Notes: generated from the letters alone by a model not told the origin. 64,000 nt of DNA from Streptomyces sp. APSN-46.1 (GCF_022815725.1 NZ_JALGRF010000002.1:434001-498000); one strand, 5' to 3'. Shown: positions 28,200 to 38,645, counted from the stretch's first letter. A program made the numbers and translations.

Positions 28200-29470
28200 G
28201 CAACCATGATTCATTCGGTTGTGTCACACGCCTCGTCGCCGGAGCGACGCGGCTTGCGTTACGGCGCATCACTGGCTGTGGTGCGCCGCCCGCGTCCGGT
28301 CGTCTCGCTGGTGCGGGACGGCTGGGGCCGGTGACGGGGCCCCGCGTCGCCACAACTCCCACGCGCGTGCGCGGATGTTGCGGGAGCCGTTGCGGTCTGC
28401 GTGATCAACGAATCCGCAGGACCGGCACACGAAGCGGGCCTGTGAGACCCGGTTCGCCTTGTCGATGTGCCCGCACTGGGAGCAGGTGCGGGACGTGTAC
28501 GCCGGATCGACGAACACCACGGGCACTCCCGCCCGGCGGGCCTTGTAGGAGATGAATTCTGCGAGCTGGGCGAACGCCCAGGAGTGCACCATGGCCCGTT
28601 GGGGCTTTCTTAGCCGTACCCGTTCACGGATACCGGTCAGGTCCTCCAGACCGATCCCGCGCCCGGTGCGTGCGGCCTCGGCCACGATGCGTTTCGCGAT
28701 CTTGTGATTGATGTCCCGGGTGCGCCGGGCCTCCTTGCGGCGCCTGCGCTGCGCGCGACGCCTCGCGGATTTGGTTCTCTTGCGTTGCAGATTGGCCCGT
28801 AGTTTCAGATCCCGTTCGCGCAGGCGATTGAGCCGGCGCCCGGCCATGATCTCGCCGTCCGAGGTGGTGGCGATGTTCACGATCCCCAGGTCAACGCCGA
28901 GAAAGCCCATCGGGTCGGTGTCCAGCTCCGCCTCGGGCACCTCGCAGGTCGCGAGCAGATACCAGTCGCCGTCACGACGCAGCAGATCGGACTCGCCTTG
29001 GCGGTGGTAGCCCAGTGTGGCGAGTTGCTCGGCGCCGGCTGTGATGGCCACACCCTTGAGGCGTCCGCTCGTCGTCCAGATGGAGACGGTGCGTGCTTCG
29101 ATCTGCGACGACAGCATGCGGTCGTCGTACGGCTGGGCGGCATCGGACCGAAAGGAGGGCGGCTTGGGTGCGACCTGACGGTGGCGCCCTGAGGCCGGCC
29201 TGTGGAGCCTCCGGGCACGCAGGCTCGCCAGGGAGGTCGTGCAGGCGTCGGCCGCTTTCTTGATCACGTGCTGTGCCGCCTGTGCTCCGAGCCCCCACCG
29301 CGCCTTCACCTCGGCGTAGGTGTGCCTGCGCAGCTCAAGGTTCCGGTACGCCTCTTCCGCGTACGCGATCTCGGCCGCCCATGATCGTGGCCAGCGATGA
29401 TGTGATCGCACGTACGAATCTCGCGGGCTCCGGTGGATCGACCGGACCTCCTTGATGGAAGAGAGGTATA
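28200..29470 (-). mobile_element. IS605-type element with TnpB only (approximate ends)
   Basis: A lone TnpB-type gene without tnpA. On the right side, hairpins CAACC...GGTTG (28201-28221) and CGTCGC-CGGA-GCGACG (28234-28249) lie just beyond the TnpB stop, where IS605-type right ends and the guide (omega/re) RNA are expected. The left end is not defined. It separates the M4 protease gene from the leuA leader. Boundaries are estimates. Confidence 0.45.
28269..29411 (-). CDS. TnpB-family RNA-guided endonuclease, probably 5'-truncated
   Basis: 380 residues. RuvC catalytic residues are present: D174 in GVDLGIVN, E256 in GLEDLTG and D339 in HADRNGSRN; a zinc ribbon has C310, C313, C329 and C332. 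Family members usually begin with a KLLPTPEQ-type segment of about 35-40 residues before the helical ANW region; here the sequence joins at WAAEIAYAEEAYRNLEL after an unrelated stretch, and an in-frame stop lies about 20 codons upstream of GTG 29411. So the N-terminal wedge domain seems damaged even though the nuclease core is intact. No tnpA is nearby. Confidence 0.8.
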   Translation of the reverse strand: MRSHHRWPRSWAAEIAYAEEAYRNLELRRHTYAEVKARWGLGAQAAQHVIKKAADACTTSLASLRARRLHRPASGRHRQVAPKPPSFRSDAAQPYDDRMLSSQIEARTVSIWTTSGRLKGVAITAGAEQLATLGYHRQGESDLLRRDGDWYLLATCEVPEAELDTDPMGFLGVDLGIVNIATTSDGEIMAGRRLNRLRERDLKLRANLQRKRTKSARRRAQRRRRKEARRTRDINHKIAKRIVAEAARTGRGIGLEDLTGIRERVRLRKPQRAMVHSWAFAQLAEFISYKARRAGVPVVFVDPAYTSRTCSQCGHIDKANRVSQARFVCRSCGFVDHADRNGSRNIRARAWELWRRGAPSPAPAVPHQRDDRTRAAHHSQ

Positions 29471-29560
29471 GCTCACATTAGGTACAAATCGGACAGGCGG
29501 GTCTTGCATACTGAAACAGGTCCTCGCGTTACGGCGCGGCTCGGTTAGGCTCGGCCCATC

Positions 29561-29589
29561 ATGCGTTTCGGGCTGCTTCTCCTTAGCTG

Positions 29590-29608
<19 letters not shown>
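29561..29608 (+). CDS. leuA leader peptide
   Basis: A 15-codon frame, MRFGLLLLSCRGEGL then TAG, with four consecutive leucine codons, 102 bp upstream of leuA. This is the leucine attenuator leader known before leuA in Streptomyces: ribosomes stalled on the Leu codons when charged leucyl-tRNA is scarce should favour leuA transcription. The sequence is too short for routine gene calling. Confidence 0.85.
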
Positions 29609-31474
<1,866 letters not shown>

Positions 31475-31490
31475 CCCGTCGGCACGCTTC

Positions 31491-31524
31491 GGACCCCGCC
31501 CCTCCGCCTGGAGGGGCGGGGTCC
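31491..31524 (+). terminator. Terminator of leuA
   Basis: Perfect 15-bp arms (GGACCCCGCCCCTCC at 31491-31505 and its complement at 31510-31524) with a GCCT loop, 17 bp after the leuA stop. Confidence 0.9.
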
Positions 31525-31616
31525 CGCCGTTTCCGGCCCGGCACCTCGGCGCGCCAACCGGCGGGGGCGTGGTTCGGCCAAGTCCACGGGGTGGCGCAGG
31601 TTGTCTTGTCACACGA

Positions 31617-31648
31617 CTGACGGATCCTCACTGATGTGGCTAACATCA
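31617..31648 (+). promoter_or_regulatory. Promoter of the TerB gene with an overlapping inverted repeat
   Basis: CTGACG at 31617-31622 and TAACAT at 31641-31646 with an 18-bp spacer. The -10 element lies inside the perfect inverted repeat TGATGT-GGCTA-ACATCA (31632-31648), a likely repressor site. Confidence 0.5.
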
Positions 31649-31690
31649 CGCCCACCCGACGACGTTGCCGGGACGTGACGGAGGTGCGAC

Positions 31691-32392
31691 GTGCTGCCAG
31701 TTCGGGGTGGGGACGGCCGGAAGCTGACGGTCTGGGGCATCCGTACCACCTGGAGCACCGTGAGCGACGGGGAGTTCTTCTGCCCCGGCTGCGGCGGTGA
31801 CCGCAACTACCGCCGGCGCACCGGACGTCGCCGGTTCACCGTCCTGGGCGTGCCGCTGCTGTCGCGCGGCCGGACCGGACCCGTCGTCGAGTGCCAGGCC
31901 TGCCGGGACCGCTTCGACACCGAGGTCCTGGACCACCTCACCACCACCCGGTTCTCGGCGTTGCTGCGCGACGCCGTGCACACCGTGGCGCTGGCCGTGC
32001 TGGCGGCGGGCGGGACGGCCTCGCGCAGTGCGCTGGAGGGCGCCGTGTCGGCCGTACGGTCGGCGGGCTTCCAGGACTGTACGGAGGAGCAGCTGGAGTC
32101 CCTGGTGGAGGCGCTGGCGACCGACGAGGGCCGGCTGGGCCTGTACGACGGCCCGGAGTGCTGCGGGGCCGCGCTGTCGATAGAGCTCCACGAGGCCCTG
32201 GAGCCGCTGGCCCCGCACCTGGCCGGGCCGGGCCGGGAGTCGATCCTGCTCCAGGGGGCGCGCATCGCGCTCGCGGATGGGCCGTACATCCCCGCCGAGC
32301 GCGAGGTGCTGGCCACGGTGGGCGCGGCGCTGCGGATGACCCCGGACGAGGTGGCCCGGCTGCTGTCCGGCGTACGGGCCTCCGGGGCGTAG
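31691..32392 (+). CDS. TerB-family protein with N-terminal zinc ribbon
   Basis: 233 residues. An N-terminal zinc ribbon (FFCPGCGGDRNY ... VECQACRDRF, residues about 29-76) is joined to a helical TerB domain (about 95-230) with the acidic segment IALADGPYIPAEREVLATVGAALRM typical of TerB. TerB proteins occur in tellurite and stress responses; no other ter genes are near, so the role is open. GTG 31691 has GGAGG 8 bp upstream. Confidence 0.85.
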   Translation: MLPVRGGDGRKLTVWGIRTTWSTVSDGEFFCPGCGGDRNYRRRTGRRRFTVLGVPLLSRGRTGPVVECQACRDRFDTEVLDHLTTTRFSALLRDAVHTVALAVLAAGGTASRSALEGAVSAVRSAGFQDCTEEQLESLVEALATDEGRLGLYDGPECCGAALSIELHEALEPLAPHLAGPGRESILLQGARIALADGPYIPAEREVLATVGAALRMTPDEVARLLSGVRASGA

Positions 32393-32408
32393 CGAACGCA
32401 TACGAAAC

Positions 32409-32662
32409 GGCTCCCGGGGAGGTAACAATCCGGCCTCGCGGGGGCTGAACCGGAGCCTTCCGCCATCCGTGCAGGGGTGGAGACGTGTGCTCCGGGATCG
32501 CGCGATCCCACTCCTTGGACGGCCGGATCCATGGGGCGGGATTGCGGTGCGGGTCGCCTCGCGAAACGCGTACGAGCAGGTCAGGCCGTAGGTGGTGCAC
32601 GGTCGCGCGACAGGAACGGGCCCTTCACCGGCGCGTTCCCCTTACGCCCCTGTCGCGGCACC
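32409..32662 (+). ncRNA. Candidate structured RNA between the TerB gene and the NCS2 permease
   Basis: In the 519-bp gap: GGCTCC (32409-32414) can pair with GGAGCC (32452-32457), while TCCGG (32429-32433) can pair with CCGGA (32450-32454), so the two helices exclude each other. Next come a hairpin at 32463-32480, a perfect 16-nt palindrome at 32494-32509, and a three-tier hairpin at 32594-32662 (GGTGC, CGCGACAGG and GGAACG with complements). It could be a leader RNA or an independent small RNA. No known riboswitch consensus was recognised. Confidence 0.35.
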
Positions 32663-32685
32663 CGCCATTGGGCAAACCTCCAAAA

Positions 32686-32730
32686 GTGACGTCACTGAAC
32701 GTCAACACTTTGTGGAAGTCGACGATACCT
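32686..32730 (+). promoter_or_regulatory. Candidate promoter and operator of the NCS2 permease
   Basis: A perfect palindrome GTGACGTCAC (32686-32695), two ACGTCA motifs 10 bp apart (32689 and 32699), and a possible promoter GTCAAC (32701-32706), 18 bp, ATACCT (32725-32730). The leader from there would be about 175 nt and contains the hairpin CCTGTG-N8-CACAGG at 32729-32748. Confidence 0.35.
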
Positions 32731-32911
32731 GTGAGGACTCCCACAGGCGTTCAATTCCGGTCACACGACGAGACGCCGGCGGAAACATCGCAGGGCTTCG
32801 ATTCACGTGATCGCACTGACAACCCTGGCGGACCAACGGGACAGCGACCCACTCCGGCCAGGGATAACCAGATTCCTCTCGGTTACCTACCTTTTGAAGG
32901 GCAAGGCAGAG

Positions 32912-34477
32912 ATGGCACGTGTCGCCGCCCGGCTTTCCGCAGACGGAGAGCAGAGCACGCACCCGGTCGACGAGGTGCTCCCCCTCCCCAAGCTCGCGCT
33001 GTACGGCTTCCAGCACGTACTCGCCTTCTACGCCGGTGCGGTGATCGTCCCGATCATCGTGGGCGGCGCCCTGGGCCTCACCACCGAGCAGCTGGTCTAC
33101 CTGATCAACGCCGACCTGTTCACCTGCGGCATCGCCTCGATCCTCCAGGCGTGGGGCATCGGCCGGATCGGCGCGCGACTGCCTCTGATCCAGGGCGTCA
33201 CCTTCACCGCGGTGTCCCCGATGATCGCCATCGGTCTCGGGGCGGGCGGCGGAACGGCGGGCCTGCTCGTCATCTACGGCGCCGTCATCACGGCCGGCAT
33301 CGCCACCTTCGCCTTCGCCTGGCTGCCCGCCAAGGCCTTCCGCGCCATCATGCGGATCTTCCCGCCGGTCGTCACCGGCACGGTGATCACGGTCCTCGGC
33401 ATCGTGCTGATCCCCGTCGCCCTGAACGATGCCGCGGGCGGCGTCGGCAGCCCCGACTTCGGCGACCCGAAGAACTTCGCGTACGCCGGCGGCACGATGC
33501 TCTTCATCCTGGTCCTGATGAAGCTCGGCCGGCCCTTCCTCTCCAGCATCGCCATCCTGCTCGGCCTGGTCGGCGGCACCGCCGTCGCCTTCCTGCTCGG
33601 GGACGCCAAGTTCGGCGGCGTGGGCGGCGCGGACTGGGTAGGCGTCACCACCCCGTTCCAGTACGGAGCCCCGAAGTTCGAGTGGTTCCCGATCCTGCTG
33701 ATGCTCATCGTCATGCTGATCACCATGGTCGAGACGACCGGTGACACCTACGCCGTCGGCGACATCGTCGGCAAGGAGGTCGACAGCGAGACCGTGGCCC
33801 GCGCCCTGCGTGCCGACGGCGCCGCCACCGCGCTCGGCGGTGTCCTCAACTCCTTCCCGTACGTGGCCTTCGCCGAGAACGTCGGCCTGGTCCGCATGAC
33901 CAAGGTCAAGAGCCGGTTCGTCGTGGTCGCGGCGGGCGTCTTCATGATCGTCCTCGGTCTGCTCCCGAAGGCCGCCGCGATCGTCGCCGCCGTCCCGCAC
34001 GGAGTCCTCGGCGGCGCCGCGACCGTGATGTTCGGCATGGTGGCCCTGGCCGGTATCCAGACCCTCGCCAAGGTCGATCTCAAGGAGGAGAAGAACGCGC
34101 TGGTCGTGGGCGTCTCCCTGGCCTTCGCGCTGCTCCCGGCCACCGTTCCGGTCTTCTTCAAGGAGCACATGGACGCCGACCTGTCCTCGCTCCTCAACAG
34201 CGGTGTGACGCTCGGTGCCACGGCCGCGATCGTGCTGAACCTGATCTTCAACGGTCCGGGCAAGGACGGCGCCCACGGCGCCCCGCAGGCCGAGCTGCCC
34301 GCCCAGGCGGTGGCGGCCCCGGCCGGCGCCGAGAAGGCGGACGACGACGCGGAGACGGCCGAGAAGGCGGATGACGACGCCGAGACGGCTGAGACGGCCG
34401 AGAAGACGGCTGAGACGGCCGAGAAGACGGCCGAGACGGCCGAGAAGGCGGCCGGCGCCGCGACGCCCGCCCCCTGA
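32912..34477 (+). CDS. Nucleobase:cation symporter-2 family permease (uracil/xanthine type)
   Basis: 521-residue membrane transporter of the NCS2 family with about 12-14 hydrophobic segments, taking up uracil, xanthine or urate with a cation. Signatures include YGFQHVLAFYAGAVIVPIIVGGALGLT, VTFTAVSPMIAIG, METTGDTYAVGDI and NVGLVRMTKVKSR. Residues about 474-514 form an acidic/basic repeat tail (EKADDDAETA twice, then ETAEKTA-type units). ATG 32912 follows a purine-rich GAAGGGCAAGG. The exact base transported cannot be set from sequence. Confidence 0.9.
   Translation: MARVAARLSADGEQSTHPVDEVLPLPKLALYGFQHVLAFYAGAVIVPIIVGGALGLTTEQLVYLINADLFTCGIASILQAWGIGRIGARLPLIQGVTFTAVSPMIAIGLGAGGGTAGLLVIYGAVITAGIATFAFAWLPAKAFRAIMRIFPPVVTGTVITVLGIVLIPVALNDAAGGVGSPDFGDPKNFAYAGGTMLFILVLMKLGRPFLSSIAILLGLVGGTAVAFLLGDAKFGGVGGADWVGVTTPFQYGAPKFEWFPILLMLIVMLITMVETTGDTYAVGDIVGKEVDSETVARALRADGAATALGGVLNSFPYVAFAENVGLVRMTKVKSRFVVVAAGVFMIVLGLLPKAAAIVAAVPHGVLGGAATVMFGMVALAGIQTLAKVDLKEEKNALVVGVSLAFALLPATVPVFFKEHMDADLSSLLNSGVTLGATAAIVLNLIFNGPGKDGAHGAPQAELPAQAVAAPAGAEKADDDAETAEKADDDAETAETAEKTAETAEKTAETAEKAAGAATPAP
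34331..34453 (+). repeat. Coding tandem repeats in the permease tail
   Basis: Two 30-bp units (34331 and 34361, encoding EKADDDAETA) followed by three 21-bp units (34391, 34412 and 34433, encoding ETAEKTA or ETAEKAA). All are in frame, giving a charged, helix-prone C-terminal tail. Confidence 0.85.
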
Positions 34478-34493
34478 CCCCTCCCAAGAGGTG

Positions 34494-34563
34494 GACGGCC
34501 CTCCGCCCGGACCCTCCCCCAGCTACCGCTGGGAGGTGCCCCCAGTCCGGGCGGAGGGCCGTC
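34494..34563 (+). terminator. Large terminator after the permease, containing an intergenic repeat
   Basis: Perfect 19-bp arms (34494-34512 and 34545-34563, starting GACGGCCCTCCGCCCGGAC) enclose a second hairpin, CCTCCCCCAGC with GCTGGGAGG. The inner part belongs to the second repeat family also seen at about 22937-22975. It ends 30 bp before recO. Confidence 0.85.
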
Positions 34564-34580
34564 GCCGCGCCCGCACAGGC

Positions 34581-34586
34581 GACAAT
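34581..34586 (+). promoter_or_regulatory. -10 element of a leaderless recO promoter
   Basis: GACAAT, 6 nt, then ATG 34593: the same arrangement, base for base in the hexamer, as before hemW and dusB. Confidence 0.6.
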
Positions 34587-34592
34587 GGGCCC

Positions 34593-35339
34593 ATGAGTCT
34601 GTTCCGCGACGACGGCATCGTGCTGCGCACCCAGAAGCTGGGTGAGGCGGACCGCATCATCACGCTCCTCACCCGAGGCCACGGCCGGGTGCGGGCCGTC
34701 GCCCGCGGGGTCCGGCGGACGAAGTCCAAGTTCGGCGCCGGGCTGGAACCTTTCTCCCACGCCGACGTGCAGTTCTTCGCCCGGGGCAGCGAGCTGATCG
34801 GCCGCAGCCTCCCGCTCTGCACCCAGACCGAGATCATCGCCCCGTACGGGAACGGCATCGTCACCGACTACGCCCGCTACACCGCCGGCACCGCGATGCT
34901 GGAGACCGCCGAGCGCTTCACCGAGAACGAGGGCGAGCCCGCCGTACAGCAGTACCTGCTGCTCGTCGGCGCCCTGCGCACCCTCTCCCGGGGGGAACAT
35001 GAACCGCACCTCATCCTCGACGCGTTCCTGCTGCGCTCGCTCGCCGTCAACGGCTACGCGCCCAGCTTCGAGGACTGCGCGAAGTGCGGGATCCACGGCC
35101 CCAACCGGCACTTCTCCGTCGCCGCCGGCGGGGTCATATGCGGCGACTGCCGGGTCCCCGGCAGCGTCGTACCCTCATCGGAGGCCATCGCCCTCCTCAG
35201 CGCGCTGCTGACGGGCGACTGGGGCCACGCGGACGCCTGCGAGGCGCGTCATGTGCGGGAGGGCAGCGGACTGGTCTCGGCCTATTTGCACTGGCATCTG
35301 GAGCGCGGGCTACGCTCCTTGCGATACGTCGAGAAATAG
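34593..35339 (+). CDS. recO: DNA repair protein RecO
   Basis: Recombination mediator of the RecFOR pathway that loads RecA on SSB-coated DNA. The 248-residue product has the N-terminal OB fold ([22 protein letters not shown]) and a helical C-terminal domain with a CAKC...CGDC zinc site near residues 165-190. The uppS gene begins 11 bp after its stop, a conserved recO-uppS pairing in actinobacteria. Confidence 0.95.
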   Translation: MSLFRDDGIVLRTQKLGEADRIITLLTRGHGRVRAVARGVRRTKSKFGAGLEPFSHADVQFFARGSELIGRSLPLCTQTEIIAPYGNGIVTDYARYTAGTAMLETAERFTENEGEPAVQQYLLLVGALRTLSRGEHEPHLILDAFLLRSLAVNGYAPSFEDCAKCGIHGPNRHFSVAAGGVICGDCRVPGSVVPSSEAIALLSALLTGDWGHADACEARHVREGSGLVSAYLHWHLERGLRSLRYVEK

Positions 35340-35350
35340 GAGCTGGGCAC

Positions 35351-36178
35351 ATGGCACGACGCGGGATTCTGGGACGCTCTCGCCGGGAGTACAAGGTTCC
35401 CGAGCCGCACCCGTCCGGTGAGCGCCCGCCGAAGATCCCCGGTGAGCTGGTCCCGAACCACGTGGCCGTCGTCATGGACGGCAACGGCCGCTGGGCCAAG
35501 GAGCGCGGCCTGCCGCGCACCGAGGGCCACAAGGTCGGCGAGGGCGTCGTCCTCGACGTGCTCAAGGGCTGCCTGGAGATGGGCGTCAAGAACCTCTCCC
35601 TGTACGCCTTCTCGACGGAGAACTGGAAGCGCTCGCCCGACGAGGTGCGCTTCCTGATGAACTTCAACCGCGATGTCATCCGGCGCCGCCGCGACGAGAT
35701 GAACGAGCTCGGCATCCGGATCCGCTGGGTCGGCCGTATGCCGAAGATGTGGAAGTCGGTCGTCCAGGAGCTCCAGGTAGCCCAGGAGCAGACCGTCGAC
35801 AACGACGCGATGACCCTGTACTTCTGCGTCAACTACGGCGGCCGCGCGGAGATCGCGGACGCGGCGCAGGCGATCGCGCGGGACGTGGCGGCGGGCAGGC
35901 TGGACCCGTCGAAGGTCAACGAGAAGACCTTCGCGAAGTACATGTACTACCCGGACATGCCGGACGTGGACCTCTTCCTGCGCCCCAGTGGCGAGCAGCG
36001 CACCTCCAACTACCTGATCTGGCAGAGCGCGTACGCCGAGATGGTCTACCAGGACGTGCTGTGGCCGGACTTCGACCGCCGCGACCTGTGGCGGGCCTGC
36101 CTGGAGTACGCCCAGCGCGACCGCCGCTTCGGCGGCGCCGTCCCGAACCAGTCGGAGCCGGGCGGCTCCGCTGGCTGA
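35351..36178 (+). CDS. uppS: Isoprenyl transferase (undecaprenyl or decaprenyl diphosphate synthase)
   Basis: cis-Prenyltransferase making the lipid carrier for cell-wall precursors. The 275-residue product has the catalytic [21 protein letters not shown] motif around residue 41, [13 protein letters not shown], and the C-terminal [24 protein letters not shown] signature. Chain length of the product cannot be read from sequence. Cotranscribed with recO. Confidence 0.95.
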   Translation: MARRGILGRSRREYKVPEPHPSGERPPKIPGELVPNHVAVVMDGNGRWAKERGLPRTEGHKVGEGVVLDVLKGCLEMGVKNLSLYAFSTENWKRSPDEVRFLMNFNRDVIRRRRDEMNELGIRIRWVGRMPKMWKSVVQELQVAQEQTVDNDAMTLYFCVNYGGRAEIADAAQAIARDVAAGRLDPSKVNEKTFAKYMYYPDMPDVDLFLRPSGEQRTSNYLIWQSAYAEMVYQDVLWPDFDRRDLWRACLEYAQRDRRFGGAVPNQSEPGGSAG

Positions 36179-36200
36179 CCTGCCGGTACGCTCTGCCGCC

Positions 36201-36480
36201 ATGGACACGACTGGCCTGGCGGTGGAGCTGTACTAGGGCGCGGAGCGCAGGGACGTACGGGAGGTCATGCGGCTCACCCTGCCTGGTCCACCTGCGGCGG
36301 GTGGCGCGCGGCTTGTACGGCTGGGACGTGTACGCGGGCTGGACCGAGTCCCGGAACCTGATCGTGTTCAGGTACCGGAACGGCGGCGACCTGGGCTGGA
36401 TCCCGAAGCGGGCGGCCCTGCTCCCGGAGGACCTGGACCGGCTCCGGGACCTCCTCGACCGGAACGTGCCCAGGTTCTAG
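36201..36480 (+). pseudogene. Decayed YcxB-like membrane protein gene
   Basis: Remains of a gene: the start encodes MDTTGLAVELY, then an in-frame TAG at 36234, then GAERRDVREVMRL in the same frame. The expected middle (membrane part) is missing, and the C-terminal part (GWDVYAGWTESRNLIVFRYRNG ... LPEDLDRLRDLLDRNVPRF) follows in a different frame. The ends resemble YcxB-like proteins. The stop shares the CTAG with the stop of zur on the other strand. A TACGCT at 36186-36191 may be the old promoter. Confidence 0.7.
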
Positions 36481-36899
36481 CCGGCGGACGCGCAGTCGGC
36501 GCAGGTGCCGAAGATCTCCACCGTGTGGGCGACGTTCACGTAGCCGTGCTCGGCCGCGATGGAGTCGGCCCATTTCTCCACCGCCGGGCCCTCCACCTCG
36601 ACCGCCTTGCCGCACTTGCGGCAGACCAGGTGGTGGTGGTGTTCCCCGGTGGAGCAGCGGCGGTAGACGGATTCGCCGTCGCTGGTGCGCAGCACATCGA
36701 CCTCGCCGGCGTCGGCGAGGGACTGGAGGGTGCGGTACACGGTGGTCAGGCCCACGGAATCGCCGCGGTGCTTGAGCATGTCGTGCAGCTCCTGGGCGCT
36801 GCGGAACTCGTCCACCTCGTCCAGTGCCGCCGCGACGGCGGCCCGCTGCCGAGTGGATCGTCCTCGTACTGGCGCGGTCTCGCCAGGCGCAGTCGCCAC
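36477..36899 (-). CDS. zur: Zinc uptake regulator Zur (Fur family)
   Basis: 140-residue Fur-family repressor. The winged helix (RQRAAVAAALDEVDEFRSAQELHDML ... GLTTVYRTLQSLADAGEVD) is followed by the dimer domain with a HHHHLVCRKCG metal segment and a C-terminal CADC pair, the two CxxC structural zinc site. Its position after znuACB, and the Zur box before znuA, support Zur rather than Fur. GTG 36899 has AGGAGGAACCG immediately upstream. Confidence 0.93.
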   Translation of the reverse strand: MATAPGETAPVRGRSTRQRAAVAAALDEVDEFRSAQELHDMLKHRGDSVGLTTVYRTLQSLADAGEVDVLRTSDGESVYRRCSTGEHHHHLVCRKCGKAVEVEGPAVEKWADSIAAEHGYVNVAHTVEIFGTCADCASAG

Positions 36900-36954
36900 C
36901 GGTTCCTCCTTGTGTCGGTCCTGCCCATTGTGCCAGGCGACCGATCAACGCGAG

Positions 36955-37821
36955 CTAGACGTTCACGTCATCCCGCGTGCAGACCTCATCGGCGGCGCGG
37001 GCCGCCTTCGCCCGGCGGCGGGCGAGCGGGGCCGACAGGGCCGTCATCACCATGAAGACGCCGATGGCGAGCAGCACGATGGTGCCGCCGGACGGGGCGT
37101 CGATGTAGTACGTCGTGACCGTGCCGGACAGGGACACGAGCACGCCGATGACCATGGCCAGCGTCAGAGTGGCCGTGAACCCGCGGGTGACGCGCTGGGC
37201 GGCGGCCACGGGGATCACCATCATGGCGCTGACCAGCAGCAGGCCCACGATGCGCATGGCCACGGTGACGGTGACGGCTGCGGTGACGGCCATCAGCAGG
37301 TTCAGGGCGCGCACCGGCAGGCCGGTGACCCGGGCGAACTCCTCGTCCTGGCAGACCGCGAACAGCTGGCGGCGCAGGCCGAGGGTGACGGCGATCACGA
37401 AGGCCGCGAGGATCACGACGGCGGTGACGTCCGCGGGCGAGACCGTGGTGATGGAGCCGAAGAGATAGCTGGTCAGGTTGGCCGTGGAGCCGCCCGGGGC
37501 CAGATTGATGATCATGACGCCGCCGGCCAGACCACCGTAGAAGAGCATGGCGAGCGCGATGTCCCCACTGGTCTTGCCGCGGGAGCGGATCAGTTCCATG
37601 CCGACCGCGCCGATGACGGCGACCAGCGTGGCCATCCACACCGGGCTCGTGTTGAGCAGGAAGCCCAGGGCCACGCCCGTCATGGCCACGTGGCCGATAC
37701 CGTCGCCCATGACCGCCTGGCGGCGCTGGACGAGGTACGTGCCGATCGCGGGGGCGGTGACGCCGACGAGCACGGCCGCGAGCAGGGCGCGCCGCATGAA
37801 GTCGTAGGTCAGGAGGTCCAT
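36955..37821 (-). CDS. znuB: Zinc ABC transporter permease ZnuB
   Basis: Membrane subunit of a zinc importer, 288 residues with about 8 hydrophobic segments of the ABC-3 family; conserved segments include VMGDGIGHVAMTGVALGF and the FVMVMTALSAPLARRR-like C-terminus. The ATG overlaps the znuC stop (ATGA). The gap to zur is 55 bp. Confidence 0.95.
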   Translation of the reverse strand: MDLLTYDFMRRALLAAVLVGVTAPAIGTYLVQRRQAVMGDGIGHVAMTGVALGFLLNTSPVWMATLVAVIGAVGMELIRSRGKTSGDIALAMLFYGGLAGGVMIINLAPGGSTANLTSYLFGSITTVSPADVTAVVILAAFVIAVTLGLRRQLFAVCQDEEFARVTGLPVRALNLLMAVTAAVTVTVAMRIVGLLLVSAMMVIPVAAAQRVTRGFTATLTLAMVIGVLVSLSGTVTTYYIDAPSGGTIVLLAIGVFMVMTALSAPLARRRAKAARAADEVCTRDDVNV

Positions 37822-38645
37822 CAGCTCAGCAGTCCCGTCCGCAGGGGCTCGGCGTCGTGCGCCGCGTGGGGGTGTACGTGGTCGTGGCCGGGCAGTGCGT
37901 GCTGGCCCACGGCCTCGGGGGGCGGGCCGTCGTGGACGACGCAGCCGTCGCGCAGGACGACGGCCCGGTCGATCAGCGGCTCCAGCGGGCCCAGCTCGTG
38001 CAGGACGAGCAGGACGGCCGAGCCGGCGGCGACCTGCGCGCGCAGGGCGTTCGCGAGGACCTCCTGGTTGGCCAGGTCCACGCCGGCCATCGGCTCGTCC
38101 ATGATCAGCAGTTCGGGCTCGACGGCGAGTGCCCGGGCTATGAGGACGCGCTGGTGCTGGCCGCCGGAGAGGGCGTTGACCGAGGCGTCGGCGTGCGAGC
38201 CCATGCCCACCAGGTCCAGCGCGCGCTCGACGGCCGCCTTGTCGGCCTTGCGCAGGATCCCGAAGCGGGAGCGGGCGAGGCGGCCGGAGGAGACGACCTC
38301 GCGGACGGTGGCCGGGACGCCGCTGGCGGCGGTGGTGCGCTGCGGGACGTACCCGATGCGCGACCAGTCCTTGAACCGCTTGAACTCGGTGCCGAAGAGG
38401 GACAGGGCGCCGCCGGTCAGCGGGACCTGGCCGACCACGGCGCGGACGGCCGTGGACTTGCCGGAGCCGTTGGCTCCGAGCAGGGCGACGACCTCACCGC
38501 GCCGGACGGTGAGGTCGACTCCGCGCAGCACGGGGCGAGAGCCGAGCGTGGCCGTGGCCCGGCGCAGGGATATGACGGCCTCGCCGGGGGACTCGGCGGA
38601 CGTGGACTCCATGGCTCGCGCCTCCGTTGCTGCTACTGCTGTCAT
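37821..38645 (-). CDS. znuC: Zinc ABC transporter ATP-binding protein ZnuC
   Basis: ABC ATPase of the zinc importer, 274 residues. Walker A is GANGSGKS, the signature LSGGQ, Walker B LLIMDEP and the H-loop VLHELG. The C-terminus is His-rich (HALPGHDHVHPHAAHD), a possible zinc sensor or store. The ATG overlaps the znuA stop (ATGA); a shorter start at 38612 is possible. Confidence 0.95.
   Translation of the reverse strand: MTAVAATEARAMESTSAESPGEAVISLRRATATLGSRPVLRGVDLTVRRGEVVALLGANGSGKSTAVRAVVGQVPLTGGALSLFGTEFKRFKDWSRIGYVPQRTTAASGVPATVREVVSSGRLARSRFGILRKADKAAVERALDLVGMGSHADASVNALSGGQHQRVLIARALAVEPELLIMDEPMAGVDLANQEVLANALRAQVAAGSAVLLVLHELGPLEPLIDRAVVLRDGCVVHDGPPPEAVGQHALPGHDHVHPHAAHDAEPLRTGLLS

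Noticed and set aside
32400..32560. c-di-AMP (ydaO) riboswitch
   Set aside because: Some segments seemed similar, but the GGGGACCCA and GCUAACCUCG-type motifs are lacking.
32670..32678. GGGCAAACC, as in c-di-GMP-I riboswitches
   Set aside because: The rest of that riboswitch (a GACGCAAAGCC-like receptor and the docking loop) is absent.
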